From the NCBI RefSeq assembly GCF_000382045.1, contig NZ_KB907451.1, positions 124,001 to 188,000 on the forward strand: DNA of 64,000 nt, read 5' to 3'. Shown piece by piece: positions 53,332-62,929 of the stretch (position 1 is its first letter; each line of letters opens with the position of its first letter). The translations under genes and the position numbers were made by a program. The notes beneath the pieces are model-generated. The model worked only from the letters and a program-made list of their open reading frames with translations. It ran no database searches and had not been told where the DNA came from. The DNA comes from Variovorax atrisoli 110B (GTDB lineage: Bacteria > Pseudomonadota > Gammaproteobacteria > Burkholderiales > Burkholderiaceae_C).

Positions 53332-54600
53332 GTGAAGAAGACCCTGCGATTTGTGCTCTATGGCCTGCTGGCCCTGGTCATTACGGCCTGTGTAGCTATC
53401 TTTTTGATAGTCAAGCTGGCGCTCGCGCCGGCTGCCGGCGAATGGAGCACCACGGTGAAGGCGGGGCCGCTGAATTTCGAGATCGGCGTGCCGACGGCGG
53501 TGCGCGTGGCCACCTCGACATGGTTCGCGCCTTACCTCGACGGCCATTCGTTCGACACCCGCTTCGGCACCGTGCGCTTCGCCTGGAAGCCGGCCGGCGA
53601 GATGCTGGAAATGCAGTGCGCGCCGTGCAGCGCCGACGTGCCGGCGCTGGGCACCCAGCCGATCCGCGTCGAACGTCTTGTCGCCACCGTCAGGCGCGAC
53701 GGCAACACGCTCGCCGGCACCTTCGAGGCCACGCCGCAGAGCAACGACACGAGCCAGCTGCATGGCAACTGGGACGGCAGGCTCATGCCCAGGAACATCC
53801 ACCTCAACGCCAGCGTGCAGGACGCGCCCATCGCCCGCTGGTACGCCGTGCTTGTGCCCGCGCTGCCCGAACTCCAGCGCGCCCGCATCGGCGGCACGCT
53901 CGCGCTGCGCGGCCAGCTGGTGCTGCCCGAGGCCACCTTCGCGGTGCAGCCCACCATCAGCCAGTTCACCGTGGAAGGACTGGGCACCGAGGCCATGCTG
54001 GGCGCGCGCACCAGCTGCGGCCCGTCGGCGAAGCTGGCCAATGACAGCTGGCTGGCGCGCGCCGTCATCGCCGCCGAAGACCAGCGTTTCTTCACCCACG
54101 GCGGCTACGACCTGACCGAGATCCTCGCTTCCATCGACAACAACCAGAAGCCTGGCCAGACGCGGCGCGGCGGCAGCACGCTGACGCAGCAGCTCGCCAA
54201 GCTGCTGGTGACGGGCAGCGACCGAACCGCCGAGCGCAAGCTGCGCGAGCTGCTCTACGCAGTCGAGATGGAGCAGACGCTGGGCAAGGCCCGCATCCTG
54301 CAGCTGTACCTGGACAACGCGCCATGGGGCGGCAACATCTGCGGCGCCGAGGCGGCGGCGAAGCGCTACTTCAAGCGCAGCGCGCGCACGCTCGAGCCGG
54401 CGCAGGCCGTGTGGCTCGCCGCCATGCTGCACAAGCCGCAGGCCGTGCTCGAGCAATGGCGGCGCGACGGCCAGGTCGACCCCGAGCGCATCAAGTGGAT
54501 CGCCGAAGGCATCCGCGGGATCAGCCGCAACCAGCGCGAAGCCCTGCTCAAGAGCGTGGCCGCGGCGAAGTTCACGGCGCCGGAGGCCGTCACGCAATGA
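53332..54600 (+). CDS. stand-alone GT51 peptidoglycan transglycosylase with a long N-terminal domain
   Basis: 422 residues. GTG start 11 bp after the EpsI-like stop. One helix (LYGLLALVITACVAIFLIVKLAL), then ~200 residues without known domain (SFDTRFGTVRFAWKPAGEMLEMQCAPC, GTLALRGQL), then GT51: EDQRFFTHGGYDLTEI (catalytic Glu), RRGGSTLTQQLAKLL, RKLRELLYAVEMEQTLGKARILQLYLDNAPWG. It lacks a transpeptidase, so it is MtgA-like. Membership in an exosortase cassette suggests the sorted protein acts at or is attached to peptidoglycan. Confidence 0.87.
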   Translation: MKKTLRFVLYGLLALVITACVAIFLIVKLALAPAAGEWSTTVKAGPLNFEIGVPTAVRVATSTWFAPYLDGHSFDTRFGTVRFAWKPAGEMLEMQCAPCSADVPALGTQPIRVERLVATVRRDGNTLAGTFEATPQSNDTSQLHGNWDGRLMPRNIHLNASVQDAPIARWYAVLVPALPELQRARIGGTLALRGQLVLPEATFAVQPTISQFTVEGLGTEAMLGARTSCGPSAKLANDSWLARAVIAAEDQRFFTHGGYDLTEILASIDNNQKPGQTRRGGSTLTQQLAKLLVTGSDRTAERKLRELLYAVEMEQTLGKARILQLYLDNAPWGGNICGAEAAAKRYFKRSARTLEPAQAVWLAAMLHKPQAVLEQWRRDGQVDPERIKWIAEGIRGISRNQREALLKSVAAAKFTAPEAVTQ

Positions 54601-55367
54601 GCATGCTCCAACTGTCCGCGGCCGAGATCGAGGCCATCGAGCGGGCCACCATCGCGGCGGTTTCGCCCGACGTGACGGAAGAAATCGACGGCTGGCTCCT
54701 GCCCTTCGCGAGTGGCACCGTCAAGCGCGCGAAGTCGGCCGTACCGCTGCACCGCGATGCGGTCGAGGCCGCGACGCTCGACCGCATCGAGGACCGCTAC
54801 GACAGCCACCAGGCGGCGCCCGCGCTGCGGCTGGCCGACGCACCGTGTTTCGACAGCCTGCGTGCCGAGCTGGAACGCAGGCACTACGTCGCCGACAGTC
54901 CCACCTGCGTGCAGATCGCCTCGGTACGGCGCATGCGGCAGGTGGCGGGGCCGGGCGCGGCATTGGCCGACGTCGACGGCGCACCAGACAGCGAGTGGTC
55001 GGCGCTGTTCCTCGGCGAGGGCTTCGACCCGGTGGACGGCGCCCATCGCGTGCGGATGCTCTCGCGCGCCAAGGGCACCCTCTACGCCAGCGTGCGCGAG
55101 AACGGGCGGACGCTGGCCGCCGGCGCCATGGCCTTCGGCCACGGCTGGGCCAGCGTGCACGGCATGCGGACCGACCAGGCGCAGCGCGGCCGCGGCCTGG
55201 CGGGCCGCGTGCTGGCCGGGCTGGCGCAGGCCGCCTCGGAGCGCGGCTTCGAGCGGGTGTTCCTGCAGGTCGATGCGGGCAACCAGGCGGCGCGCTCCCT
55301 GTATCGGCGCGCCGGTTTCGAGACGCACTGGAAATACAGCTACTGGCAGCGCCAGCAGTGGCCCTGA
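54597..55367 (+). CDS. GNAT-family N-acetyltransferase
   Basis: 256 residues. The C-terminal half holds the acetyl-CoA fold: TLAAGAMAFGHGWASVHGMRTDQAQRGRGLAGRVLAGLAQAASERGFERVFLQVDAGNQAARSLYRRAGFE. The N-terminal ~110 residues (DGWLLPFASGTVKRAKSAVPL) form a second, degenerate GNAT-like half. Overlaps the GT51 gene by 4 bp, so it is co-translated with the exosortase cassette, but a shared role is unproven. Confidence 0.88.
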   Translation: MSMLQLSAAEIEAIERATIAAVSPDVTEEIDGWLLPFASGTVKRAKSAVPLHRDAVEAATLDRIEDRYDSHQAAPALRLADAPCFDSLRAELERRHYVADSPTCVQIASVRRMRQVAGPGAALADVDGAPDSEWSALFLGEGFDPVDGAHRVRMLSRAKGTLYASVRENGRTLAAGAMAFGHGWASVHGMRTDQAQRGRGLAGRVLAGLAQAASERGFERVFLQVDAGNQAARSLYRRAGFETHWKYSYWQRQQWP

Positions 55368-55444
55368 CGCGACAGCCCGTACGCGCTGCCGGCTGAGACA
55401 GCGCACGGGTGGCGCGGCGGGGGAGTTAGTGCCACCATGGGCGC

Positions 55445-56341
55445 ATGACGAACGCCAACCACCACGCCAACCACCCCACCGATCCCGTCGCCACGCCGCG
55501 CGGCATCGACCACATCGTGGCCGGTGTCTCCACCAGCGATGGTGACGGCGTGAAGCTCACCCGCGTGCTGCAGCAGCCGCTGCAGAAGCGGCTCGACCCG
55601 TATCTCATGCTCGATGCCTTCGGCAGCGACAACCCGGGCGACTACATCGGCGGCTTCCCGAGCCATCCGCACCGCGGCTTCGAGACCGTCACCTACATGA
55701 TCGCGGGGCGCATGCGGCACCGCGACAGTGCCGGCCACGAAGGGCTGCTCGAGAACGGCGGCGTTCAGTGGATGACCGCAGGCCGCGGCCTCGTGCACAG
55801 CGAACTTCCCGAGCAGGAGGAAGGCTTGATGGAAGGCTTCCAGCTCTGGCTCAACCTGCCGGCAAAGGACAAGATGCGCGAGCCCTGGTATCGCGACATC
55901 CAGAGCGAGGAGATTCCCGAATTCACCACCTCCGGCGGCGTGCGCGTGCGCGTGATCGCTGGCGCAAGCCACGGCATCGAAGGCGCCGTGCGGCGCGCCC
56001 ACACCGAGCCGCTCTACCTCGACATCGAGCTGCAGCCGGGCGCCGAATTCGCGCAGCCGCTGCCGCACGACCACAACGCGCTGGTGTACGTGTTCCGCGA
56101 ATCGCTGTGGATCGCCGGCAGCGAGATTCCCACGCGGCGCATGGCCATCCTCGCCAACGAGCCCCACAGCGACGGCGTGGTGCTGCGCGCCGGCGCGACC
56201 AACCACAGCCCGGCGCGCGCCCTGCTCATCGCCGGCAAGCCGCTCAACGAACCCATCGCGCAGTACGGGCCCTTCGTGATGAACACGCCCGAGCAGGTCA
56301 GGCAGGCAGTGCACGACTTCCAGAGCGGAAAGCTCGGCTGA
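55445..56341 (+). CDS. pirin-family protein
   Basis: 298 residues, bicupin. FPSHPHRGFETVTYMIAGRMRHRDSAGHEGLLENGGVQWMTAGRGLVHSELPE contains the metal ligands (HPHRG His pair, a further His and Glu). FQLWLNLPAKDK marks the second cupin. Pirins are iron-binding; some, such as YhhW, oxidise quercetin. Single gene with no apparent operon partner. Confidence 0.93.
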   Translation: MTNANHHANHPTDPVATPRGIDHIVAGVSTSDGDGVKLTRVLQQPLQKRLDPYLMLDAFGSDNPGDYIGGFPSHPHRGFETVTYMIAGRMRHRDSAGHEGLLENGGVQWMTAGRGLVHSELPEQEEGLMEGFQLWLNLPAKDKMREPWYRDIQSEEIPEFTTSGGVRVRVIAGASHGIEGAVRRAHTEPLYLDIELQPGAEFAQPLPHDHNALVYVFRESLWIAGSEIPTRRMAILANEPHSDGVVLRAGATNHSPARALLIAGKPLNEPIAQYGPFVMNTPEQVRQAVHDFQSGKLG

Positions 56342-56437
56342 ACGCTTGTTGCGGGCAAGGCATGTAGTCGCCCGCCTACCGGAAATCGGCATCGCGCACA
56401 CGCACCGGCTGCGCGCCGCGCAGCCTAGATTGCGCGC

Positions 56438-57511
56438 ATGCCCCCCACGATCCGGAAAGGACAGGCGCCCGAGACGCTGCAGCGCGCCGAGTTCCACGAA
56501 CGCTTCATGCAGCCTTTTCAAGACCCGGCCTTCCGCGCCGAGGCCGACTCGCTGCGGCGCATCGAGCTCATCGCATGGCAGGCCTACGAGGAGGGCCGCA
56601 AGGCGCCCGTCACCCGCAAGGCCGGGCCGGGCTATGCCGATCCCGGGTACGAACTCTCTGTCGACTGGCTGGAGGCCAAGGCGCGCCTCGACGCCGCGCA
56701 GGCAGCGTGGAGCCAGCCCCAGACCCCCTCGCGCGTGCTGCTGGTGAACGGCTCGCCGCGCAACGACGGCACCTGCCCCGGCGAAGTCTCCAAGACCTGG
56801 CGACTCGCGCAGCTCGCGCGCGAGGTGCTGGAGGGCAGCGGCATCGAGACAGACCTGCTCGACCTGAGCCTGCTCACCTCCGAATACGGCCGGCAGATCC
56901 ATCCCTGCAAGGGCTGCGTCTCCACCGCCATGCCGTTGTGCCACTGGCCCTGCAGCTGCTACCCCAACCATTCGCTGCGCCAGACCGGCGACTGGATGAA
57001 CGAGATCTACGAGCGCTGGGTGTCCGCACACGGGGTGATCCTGCTGACGCCCACGCACTGGTACCAGGCCACGAGCCCGCTGAAGCTGATGATCGACCGG
57101 CTGGTCTGTGCCGACGGCGGGAATCCCGATCCCACGAGCACGCACGGCAAGAAACCCGAGGAGGCCAAGGCGCTGGAGCTGGAAGGCTGGGGCTATCCCA
57201 AGCACCTCGACGGCCGTGTCTACGGCGTGGTGGTGCACGGCGACGTGGCCGGCGTGGAGGGCCTGCGCCGCAACCTCTGCGACTGGCTCGACTGGATGGG
57301 CCTGATCGACGCCGGCACGCAGGCCCGATTGGACCGCTACATCGGCTACTACGAGCCGTACGCCACCAGCCACGACACGCTGGATGCCGACGCCGACGTG
57401 CAGGAGGAGGTGCGCCAGGTGGCCCGCGCCGTCGCCAGGGGTGTCGCCGAGCTGCGTGCGGGAAGGCTTCAGCCGCCGGACCGCGGGCTGAAGCGGCCGC
57501 GGCCCAAGTGA
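56438..57511 (+). CDS. flavodoxin-fold NAD(P)H-dependent FMN reductase-like protein
   Basis: 357 residues. The N-terminal ~95 residues are a helical extension. RVLLVNGSPRNDGTCPGEVSKTWRLAQLAREVLEGSG starts the flavodoxin fold with its FMN phosphate loop; HPCKGCVSTAMPLCHWPCSCYPN is a Cys-rich segment (six Cys in a short span) that could hold a metal or disulfides; VILLTPTHWYQATSPLKLMIDRL is the second FMN loop. Reduces quinones or iron-type acceptors; exact role unknown. Confidence 0.85.
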   Translation: MPPTIRKGQAPETLQRAEFHERFMQPFQDPAFRAEADSLRRIELIAWQAYEEGRKAPVTRKAGPGYADPGYELSVDWLEAKARLDAAQAAWSQPQTPSRVLLVNGSPRNDGTCPGEVSKTWRLAQLAREVLEGSGIETDLLDLSLLTSEYGRQIHPCKGCVSTAMPLCHWPCSCYPNHSLRQTGDWMNEIYERWVSAHGVILLTPTHWYQATSPLKLMIDRLVCADGGNPDPTSTHGKKPEEAKALELEGWGYPKHLDGRVYGVVVHGDVAGVEGLRRNLCDWLDWMGLIDAGTQARLDRYIGYYEPYATSHDTLDADADVQEEVRQVARAVARGVAELRAGRLQPPDRGLKRPRPK

Positions 57512-57676
57512 TGCAGCGCCCGCACGCGGCGGGCAGCCTGCGCAGGGCCCGACGGCCTGTTCATCATTCTTTACGCAAGCTCACGCCGGGCTAACGGATG
57601 CGATACAGAGGGCTTCCACACTTCGTCTCACCTGCTGCCCATCGGTGGCAGGCTTCTTCGAAAGGAAGCACTTCTC

Positions 57677-58243
57677 ATGATTTCTCTTCGCCAACGCATC
57701 GTCTGGGCCAGCCTGCTGGGTTCGGCCGCCCTCGCCTCCTCGGGCGCCTTCGCTCAAGCGCCGGCAGCCGCTCCGTCCGCAGCCGCGCCCACCGCGGCGG
57801 TGGCCCAGGCCGACAACGCCGCCGCGCCCAAGGCGCAGCACAAGCGCATGGATCCGGCCCAGCGCATGGAGCGCATGAAGGAACACCGCGCCAAGCGCCT
57901 CGCAGCGCTGAAGGAAAAGCTCAAGCTCACCTCGGCGCAGGAAGGCGCATGGAGCACCTACACGAGCGCGACGCAGCCGCCGGCCGGTCCGCGTCCGCAC
58001 ATGGACCGCGCCGAGTTCGCCAAGCTGACCACGCCCGAACGCCTGGAACGCATGCAGGCCCGCCAGGCCGAGCGCAGCGCGATGTTCGCCAAGCGCGCCG
58101 AAGCCACGAAGACCTTCTACGCCGCGCTGACGCCCGAGCAGCAGAAGACCTTCGACACTGAGACCGCGCACTTCGGCCATCGCGGCCACCGCGGCCATGA
58201 CGGCGGCAACCACGGTGCACCTGCGGCCCCTGCCAAGAGCTGA
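57677..58243 (+). CDS. Spy/CpxP-family (LTXXQ) periplasmic protein
   Basis: 188 residues. Signal peptide to about residue 27 (GSAALASSGAFAQ). An Ala-rich linker precedes a helical pair: RLAALKEKLKLTSAQEGAW and YAALTPEQQKTFD are two LTxxQ motifs. Ends in a His/Gly-rich tail (HFGHRGHRGHDGGNHG) that may bind metal. Spy and CpxP are envelope-stress chaperones. Strong terminator downstream. Confidence 0.87.
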   Translation: MISLRQRIVWASLLGSAALASSGAFAQAPAAAPSAAAPTAAVAQADNAAAPKAQHKRMDPAQRMERMKEHRAKRLAALKEKLKLTSAQEGAWSTYTSATQPPAGPRPHMDRAEFAKLTTPERLERMQARQAERSAMFAKRAEATKTFYAALTPEQQKTFDTETAHFGHRGHRGHDGGNHGAPAAPAKS

Positions 58244-58270
58244 TCGAGCGCCGCCCGGAGGCATCCAAAG

Positions 58271-58306
58271 AAAAAGCCCGCAACGCGAAAGCGCTGCGGG
58301 CTTTTT
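58271..58306 (+). terminator. rho-independent terminator, bidirectional
   Basis: AAAAAGCCCGCA (58271-58282), 12-nt loop, TGCGGGCTTTTT (58295-58306). Serves the Spy-like gene and, in reverse, the convergent secreted protein gene ending at 58345. Confidence 0.9.
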
Positions 58307-58344
58307 CATCGGCCATCAGGCAATCGCGCCCTGGCCCGTCGTGA

Positions 58345-58779
58345 CTACTTCGGCGTGCCGGTCTTGTCGGTCGGGTTCGTCACCACGTCCGGGCGTTCGC
58401 CCTTCTCGCCGAAGCGCGGCGTCACCTTGCGGCCGGTCTGACTGACCTCCGCGCGGGACATCTCGCCGGTCGGCTGCGGCATGGCGTTGGGCTGGTGGTT
58501 GACGGTGGTCGTCACCTCGCCCTTGGGCACCGGGTTGTTGGCGTTGTTGCGGTTGTGGGCGCGCGCCTCTGCCTTCACGGAATCGCGCGACATCGGCGCC
58601 GAGTTGTCGGGGCGCTGCGGCGGGTTGGCGACGCCGGCCGGCGTCATGGTGCTGGCCTCACCGCCCACCGACGGGTCGGGCTGGGCTGGAATGGAAGTCG
58701 TCTGCGCCATGGCGAAGCCTGCGGTGGCGAGCAACGCGGCCAGGACGGTGGCGCGGAGGGAAGCTGCTTGATGTCTCAT
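58345..58779 (-). CDS. hypothetical secreted protein, 144 aa
   Basis: Signal peptide about 1-26 (ASLRATVLAALLATAGFAMAQ). The mature part is low-complexity: Pro, Asn, Thr and Ser rich with charged patches (MSRDSVKAEARAHNRNNANNPVPKGE), probably disordered. No known domain. Start at MRHQAAS with ribosome site GGAG 8 nt upstream. It is convergent with the Spy-like gene. Confidence 0.65.
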   Translation of the reverse strand: MRHQAASLRATVLAALLATAGFAMAQTTSIPAQPDPSVGGEASTMTPAGVANPPQRPDNSAPMSRDSVKAEARAHNRNNANNPVPKGEVTTTVNHQPNAMPQPTGEMSRAEVSQTGRKVTPRFGEKGERPDVVTNPTDKTGTPK

Positions 58780-59037
58780 GGGTAATCTCCTTGTGGCTGA
58801 ATCCATTTGTTCATTCCGCATGAAGGAGCAACGGGGCCTTTACTCCTACTCCTTGCTTTCTTTGCGGACCGTGAAGTCACCGTAGGAGCCTCGAAATTCC
58901 GCCCGTGTGGGGGTGCGGCAGGCATGCCTGTAGGAGCCGGCCGCCCGGGTACGAAGGCGGCGGCAGGATGGCGGCGGGAAGAAGTTGGCGCGTTCCTACA
59001 GTCGGCCAGGGCTGGGCCACGTACAACCTGTACGACG

Positions 59038-59868
59038 ATGTCTTCCTCGCCCATCATTCCCGACGCCACCGCGCCCGACGCCGAGACAGCCCAGCCTGCA
59101 GGGGCTGCGGCGCAGGTCGCGCCGACCTCGCTGAAGGTGATGACGGTGAACACCCACAAGGGGTTCACCGCGCTCAACCGCAAGTTCATCCTGCCGGAGC
59201 TGCGCGACGCCGTGCGCACCGTGGGCGCCGACGTGGTGTTCCTGCAGGAGGTGCTGGGCACCCATTCGCGCCATTCGCGCCGCGTGAGCAACTGGCCCGA
59301 GGCGCCGCACTACGAATTCCTGGCCGACACCATCTGGCCGCAGTTCGCCTACGGCCGCAACGCGGTGTATCCCAAGGGGCATCACGGCAACGCGGTGCTG
59401 TCGAAATTCCCGATCGTGCATTTCCGCAACCACGACGTGTCGGTGAGCGGGCCCGAGAAGCGCGGCCTGCTGCACTGCGTGCTGCGCCTGCCCGGCCGGG
59501 TGGTCGACGTGCACGTGATCTGCACCCACCTCGGCCTGGCCGAGGCGCACCGGCAGCAGCAGCTGGAGCTGCTGTGCCACATCGTGCGCGACGAGGTGCC
59601 CTCCGACGCACCGCTGATCGTGGCGGGCGACTTCAACGACTGGCGCGGCCGCGCGCACGACATCCTCGAAAGGGGCGCCTCGCTGCGCGAGGTCTTCGTG
59701 CACGCCACCGGCCGAGCGGCGCGGACCTTTCCTGCGCGATTCCCGGTGCTGTCGCTCGACCGCATCTACGTGCGCAATGCAGGCGCGCACGCGCCCGTGG
59801 TGCTGCCGCGCCGTCCGTGGTCGCACCTGTCGGACCACGCGCCGCTGGTGGCGGAGATCGATCTGTGA
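59038..59868 (+). CDS. ybhP: endonuclease/exonuclease/phosphatase-family protein (YbhP-like)
   Basis: 276 residues. EEP fold: [10 protein letters not shown] (Asn), [10 protein letters not shown] (metal Glu), [28 protein letters not shown] (catalytic Asp/Asn), and [12 protein letters not shown] (His). Its place just before ClsB and a YbhN-like gene matches the ybhP-ybhO-ybhN operon of E. coli, pointing to phospholipid chemistry, not DNA repair. The start is the ATG of MSSSPIIPD; the open frame upstream is low-complexity. Confidence 0.88.
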   Translation: MSSSPIIPDATAPDAETAQPAGAAAQVAPTSLKVMTVNTHKGFTALNRKFILPELRDAVRTVGADVVFLQEVLGTHSRHSRRVSNWPEAPHYEFLADTIWPQFAYGRNAVYPKGHHGNAVLSKFPIVHFRNHDVSVSGPEKRGLLHCVLRLPGRVVDVHVICTHLGLAEAHRQQQLELLCHIVRDEVPSDAPLIVAGDFNDWRGRAHDILERGASLREVFVHATGRAARTFPARFPVLSLDRIYVRNAGAHAPVVLPRRPWSHLSDHAPLVAEIDL

Positions 59869-61163
59869 ACGGGCCCGACATGAACAACGGCAACGGCGCA
59901 AGCAACCACTGGATCCCGGGCAACAGCATCGAGCTGCTGGAAAACGGCGAGGAGTTCTTCCCGCGCGTGTTCGAGGTCATCCGCCAGGCACGACGGGAGG
60001 TGATCGTCGAGACCTTCATCCTGTTCGAGGACAAGGTCGGCCTGCAGCTGCACGCCGCCATGCGCGAGGCGGCACTGCGCGGGGTGAAGGTCGACCTGAT
60101 GATCGACGGCTTCGGCTCGCCCGATCTCTCGCGCGAGTTCATCGAGGGGCTGACCTCGGCCGGCGTGAAGGTGCGCGTGTTCGATCCGGGCCGCCGCTTC
60201 ATGGGACAGCGGCTCAACGTGTTCAGGCGCATGCACCGCAAGATCGTGGTGGTCGACGGCGAGCGCGCCTTCGTCGGCGGCATCAACTATTCGGCCGACC
60301 ACATGCTCGACTACGGCCCCATGGCCAAGCAGGACTACGCAGTGGAGCTGCAGGGCCCGATCGTGGGCGAGATCCACCAGTTCGTGCTGCGCGCCATCGC
60401 GCTGGGCGGCAAGGGCGCGGGCTGGTTCCGCCGCAGGCTGCGCCAGGCGCCGGGTGTCGCGCACATGCCGCATGCAGGCACTGCCGACGCCATGTTCGTC
60501 ACGCGCGACAACCGGCGCCACACCAACGACATCGAGCGGCAGTACCGCGCGGCCATCCGCGCCGCGCGCGAGCGCATCGTGATCGCCAATGCGTATTTCT
60601 TTCCGGGCTACCGGCTCATCAAGGAACTGCGGCGCGCGGCGCGGCGCGGCGTGGACGTGCGGCTCATCCTGCAGGGCGAGCCCGACATGCCGATCGTGAA
60701 GACCGCCGCCAGCATGCTCTACCACCACCTGCTTCACGCGGGCGTGCGCATCTACGAGTACTGCGACCGCCCGCTGCACGGCAAGGTCGCGCTCATGGAC
60801 GGCAAATGGAGCACCGTGGGTTCGAGCAACCTCGATCCGCTGAGCCTCTCGCTCAACCTGGAGGCCAACGTGGTCGTGCGCGACGAGGCCTTCAACAGCG
60901 TGCTGGCCGAGCGCCTCGACAAGCTGATGCAGTGCAGCTGCAAGCAGGTGGAGGCCGCAGACCTCGCCAGCGAATGGAGCGGCTGGCGGCTGGTGCGCAG
61001 CTTCTTCGTCTTCCACATCCTGCGCTGGTATCCGGCCCTGCTGGGCCGCCTGCCGCGCCACGTGCCGCGCCTGACGCCGGCGGAGGCCACCGACCTGGCG
61101 AGCCGGCGCGACACCGGCCTCAGCAATCCGACCGGCGGCGCCACGCAGACGGAAGCGGCCTGA
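59865..61163 (+). CDS. clsB: cardiolipin synthase B-type phospholipase D-family enzyme
   Basis: 432 residues from a GTG that overlaps the ybhP-like stop (GTGA) and has GGAG 8 nt upstream; an ATG at 59880 is the alternative. Two HKD motifs are visible: [16 protein letters not shown] and [37 protein letters not shown] opens as in ClsB/YbhO. It condenses phosphatidylglycerol into cardiolipin, or transphosphatidylates related lipids. No N-terminal membrane helices, as expected for ClsB. Confidence 0.93.
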   Translation: MNGPDMNNGNGASNHWIPGNSIELLENGEEFFPRVFEVIRQARREVIVETFILFEDKVGLQLHAAMREAALRGVKVDLMIDGFGSPDLSREFIEGLTSAGVKVRVFDPGRRFMGQRLNVFRRMHRKIVVVDGERAFVGGINYSADHMLDYGPMAKQDYAVELQGPIVGEIHQFVLRAIALGGKGAGWFRRRLRQAPGVAHMPHAGTADAMFVTRDNRRHTNDIERQYRAAIRAARERIVIANAYFFPGYRLIKELRRAARRGVDVRLILQGEPDMPIVKTAASMLYHHLLHAGVRIYEYCDRPLHGKVALMDGKWSTVGSSNLDPLSLSLNLEANVVVRDEAFNSVLAERLDKLMQCSCKQVEAADLASEWSGWRLVRSFFVFHILRWYPALLGRLPRHVPRLTPAEATDLASRRDTGLSNPTGGATQTEAA

Positions 61164-61186
61164 GCCGAAGCAGGAGCCGCCCCCTC

Positions 61187-62140
61187 ATGAGCACCATGGC
61201 CCTCTCGCGCCAAAGCTGGTGGCCCTGGGCGCGCCGCGTGGCGGTGTGGGGCTTCTTCGCACTGATCGCGTGGCTGATCGTGCGGCAGGCGCTCGTCGTC
61301 GAGTGGGAGGACGTGTTCGACGCGATCCGCGCGCTGCCCGCCGCATCGCTGCTCGCGGCCGGTGCACTGGCGGCCGGCAGCTTCGCCCTCTACAGCACCT
61401 ACGACCTGCTGGGCCGGCACCTCACTCGGCACAAGCTCGGCACGCCCACGGTGATGGGCGTGACCTTCATCAGCTACGCCTTCAACCTCAACCTCGGCTC
61501 GCTGGTGGGCGGCGTGGCCTTCCGCTACCGGCTGTACTCGCGGCTGGGGCTTTCAAACGACACGATCACGCGCGTGCTCGGCTTCAGCATGCTGACGAAC
61601 TGGCTGGGCTACCTCGTGGTGGCCGGCGCGGCCTTCTGCTTCTGGCCGATGGCGCTGCCGCCCGAGTGGAAGATCGGCAGCGAGGGGCTGCGCATCCTCG
61701 GTGCGGCGCTGCTGGCGGTCGCGCTGGCCTACGTGGCAGTGTGCATCTTTGCGCGCGGACGCGTGCTGCGGGTGCGCGGCCATGGCCTCAAGGTGCCGGG
61801 GCTTGCGATGGCGGCGCTGCAGCTGGCGATGTCGTGCGCCAACTGGTCGCTGATCGGGGGCGTGATCTGGTTCCTGCTGCAGGGACAGGTGGCGTACGTG
61901 CAGGTGCTCGCGGTGCTGCTGGTGGCGGCGGTGGCCGGCGTCGTCACTCACGTGCCGGCGGGCCTCGGCGTGCTGGAGGCCGTGTTCGTCGCGCTGCTGT
62001 CGCACGAGGTGCCGCAGGCGCAACTGCTCGGCGCGCTGCTGGCGTACAGGGGCCTCTACTACCTGCTGCCCCTGGCGGTGGCCGCGCTGGCCTACCTGTT
62101 CACCGAGGCGCGGGCCCGGCGGCTGCGCGGCAGGCGCTAG
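61187..62140 (+). CDS. ybhN: YbhN-like UPF0104 integral membrane protein
   Basis: 317 residues, seven to eight helices. TFISYAFNLNLGSLVGGVAFRYRLYSRLGLS, FSMLTNWLGYLVVAG and VVTHVPAGLGVLEAVFVALL are signature segments of the UPF0104/lysylphosphatidylglycerol-synthase transmembrane (flippase-like) family. It follows clsB by 23 bp. It probably moves or modifies a phospholipid; the exact substrate is unknown. Confidence 0.9.
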   Translation: MSTMALSRQSWWPWARRVAVWGFFALIAWLIVRQALVVEWEDVFDAIRALPAASLLAAGALAAGSFALYSTYDLLGRHLTRHKLGTPTVMGVTFISYAFNLNLGSLVGGVAFRYRLYSRLGLSNDTITRVLGFSMLTNWLGYLVVAGAAFCFWPMALPPEWKIGSEGLRILGAALLAVALAYVAVCIFARGRVLRVRGHGLKVPGLAMAALQLAMSCANWSLIGGVIWFLLQGQVAYVQVLAVLLVAAVAGVVTHVPAGLGVLEAVFVALLSHEVPQAQLLGALLAYRGLYYLLPLAVAALAYLFTEARARRLRGRR

Positions 62141-62146
62141 GCGTAC

Positions 62147-62725
62147 CTAGAAGTGATACGTGTAGCGCAGCCGCACGAAGTTCTCGCCCGGGTTGGGCTT
62201 CTTGATGCCGGCGTTGGAGAAGTGCTGCAGCCGCAGCGCAAGTTCGTGCGCGCCGTGCTCGCCGAAGCTGCGTCCGATGCCGATCGCCTCGGTGAACTGG
62301 AAGGCGGTGCTGAAGCTGCGATCGGGCGTGCGGTAGACGTGGTCCATCACCGTGGCACCGACGCCGCCTTCGGCGAACCAGGGAGAGCTGCCGTGGTCGA
62401 AACGGTAGCGCCAGGTGTAGATCGCACCGACCTGCGCGTAGTCGTGCGGACCGTCGGCCAGCGCCGGTGCATGCCAGTTGCTCAGGAAGAGATCCCAGTA
62501 GGTGGTGAGCGCACCCTCCTGAACCGGCTGCCGCGGCGACCACGGAATGGTCATGCCCACCGTTGCCGAATTGGTGCTGCCCTTTTCACCGTGCGCCGCT
62601 CGGCCGCCTTCGACGTAGAAGCCGCGCTCCTTGTCTTCGAAGGCATGGGCACTGGGGCCCGCCAGACCGAGAAGACCCGCGACCAGAGCGGTTGCGGCGG
62701 CAGGCAGGCGGATGTGAAATCTCAT
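62147..62725 (-). CDS. pagL: PagL-like lipid A 3-O-deacylase (acyloxyacyl hydrolase)
   Basis: 192 residues. Signal peptide to about residue 28 (AAATALVAGLLGLAGPSAHA). Eight-stranded outer-membrane barrel pattern ends in RLRYTYHF with terminal Phe. The catalytic region LRLQHFSNAGIKKPNPGENF holds the His and Ser of PagL, with Glu further on. PagL removes the 3-O acyl chain of lipid A. Convergent with the YbhN-like gene (6-bp gap). Confidence 0.87.
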   Translation of the reverse strand: MRFHIRLPAAATALVAGLLGLAGPSAHAFEDKERGFYVEGGRAAHGEKGSTNSATVGMTIPWSPRQPVQEGALTTYWDLFLSNWHAPALADGPHDYAQVGAIYTWRYRFDHGSSPWFAEGGVGATVMDHVYRTPDRSFSTAFQFTEAIGIGRSFGEHGAHELALRLQHFSNAGIKKPNPGENFVRLRYTYHF

Positions 62726-62929
62726 GATGTGGCTGGCGAGTGCACTGGATGGAATCGAGAGGCCATCTTCAATCTCCGCTGCTGTTCGCACCCGAGCGGC
62801 ACGTAATTTCCACATCGGAAAGTAGGACTCGATCAACAAAAATGCAGAACCGCCGTTCTTGTGCACCAACCGCTTGCGCCGGCTCGCGCCTATAGTGGCC
62901 TCGACTTCCTCTAAGGCCCTTTCCACAAC

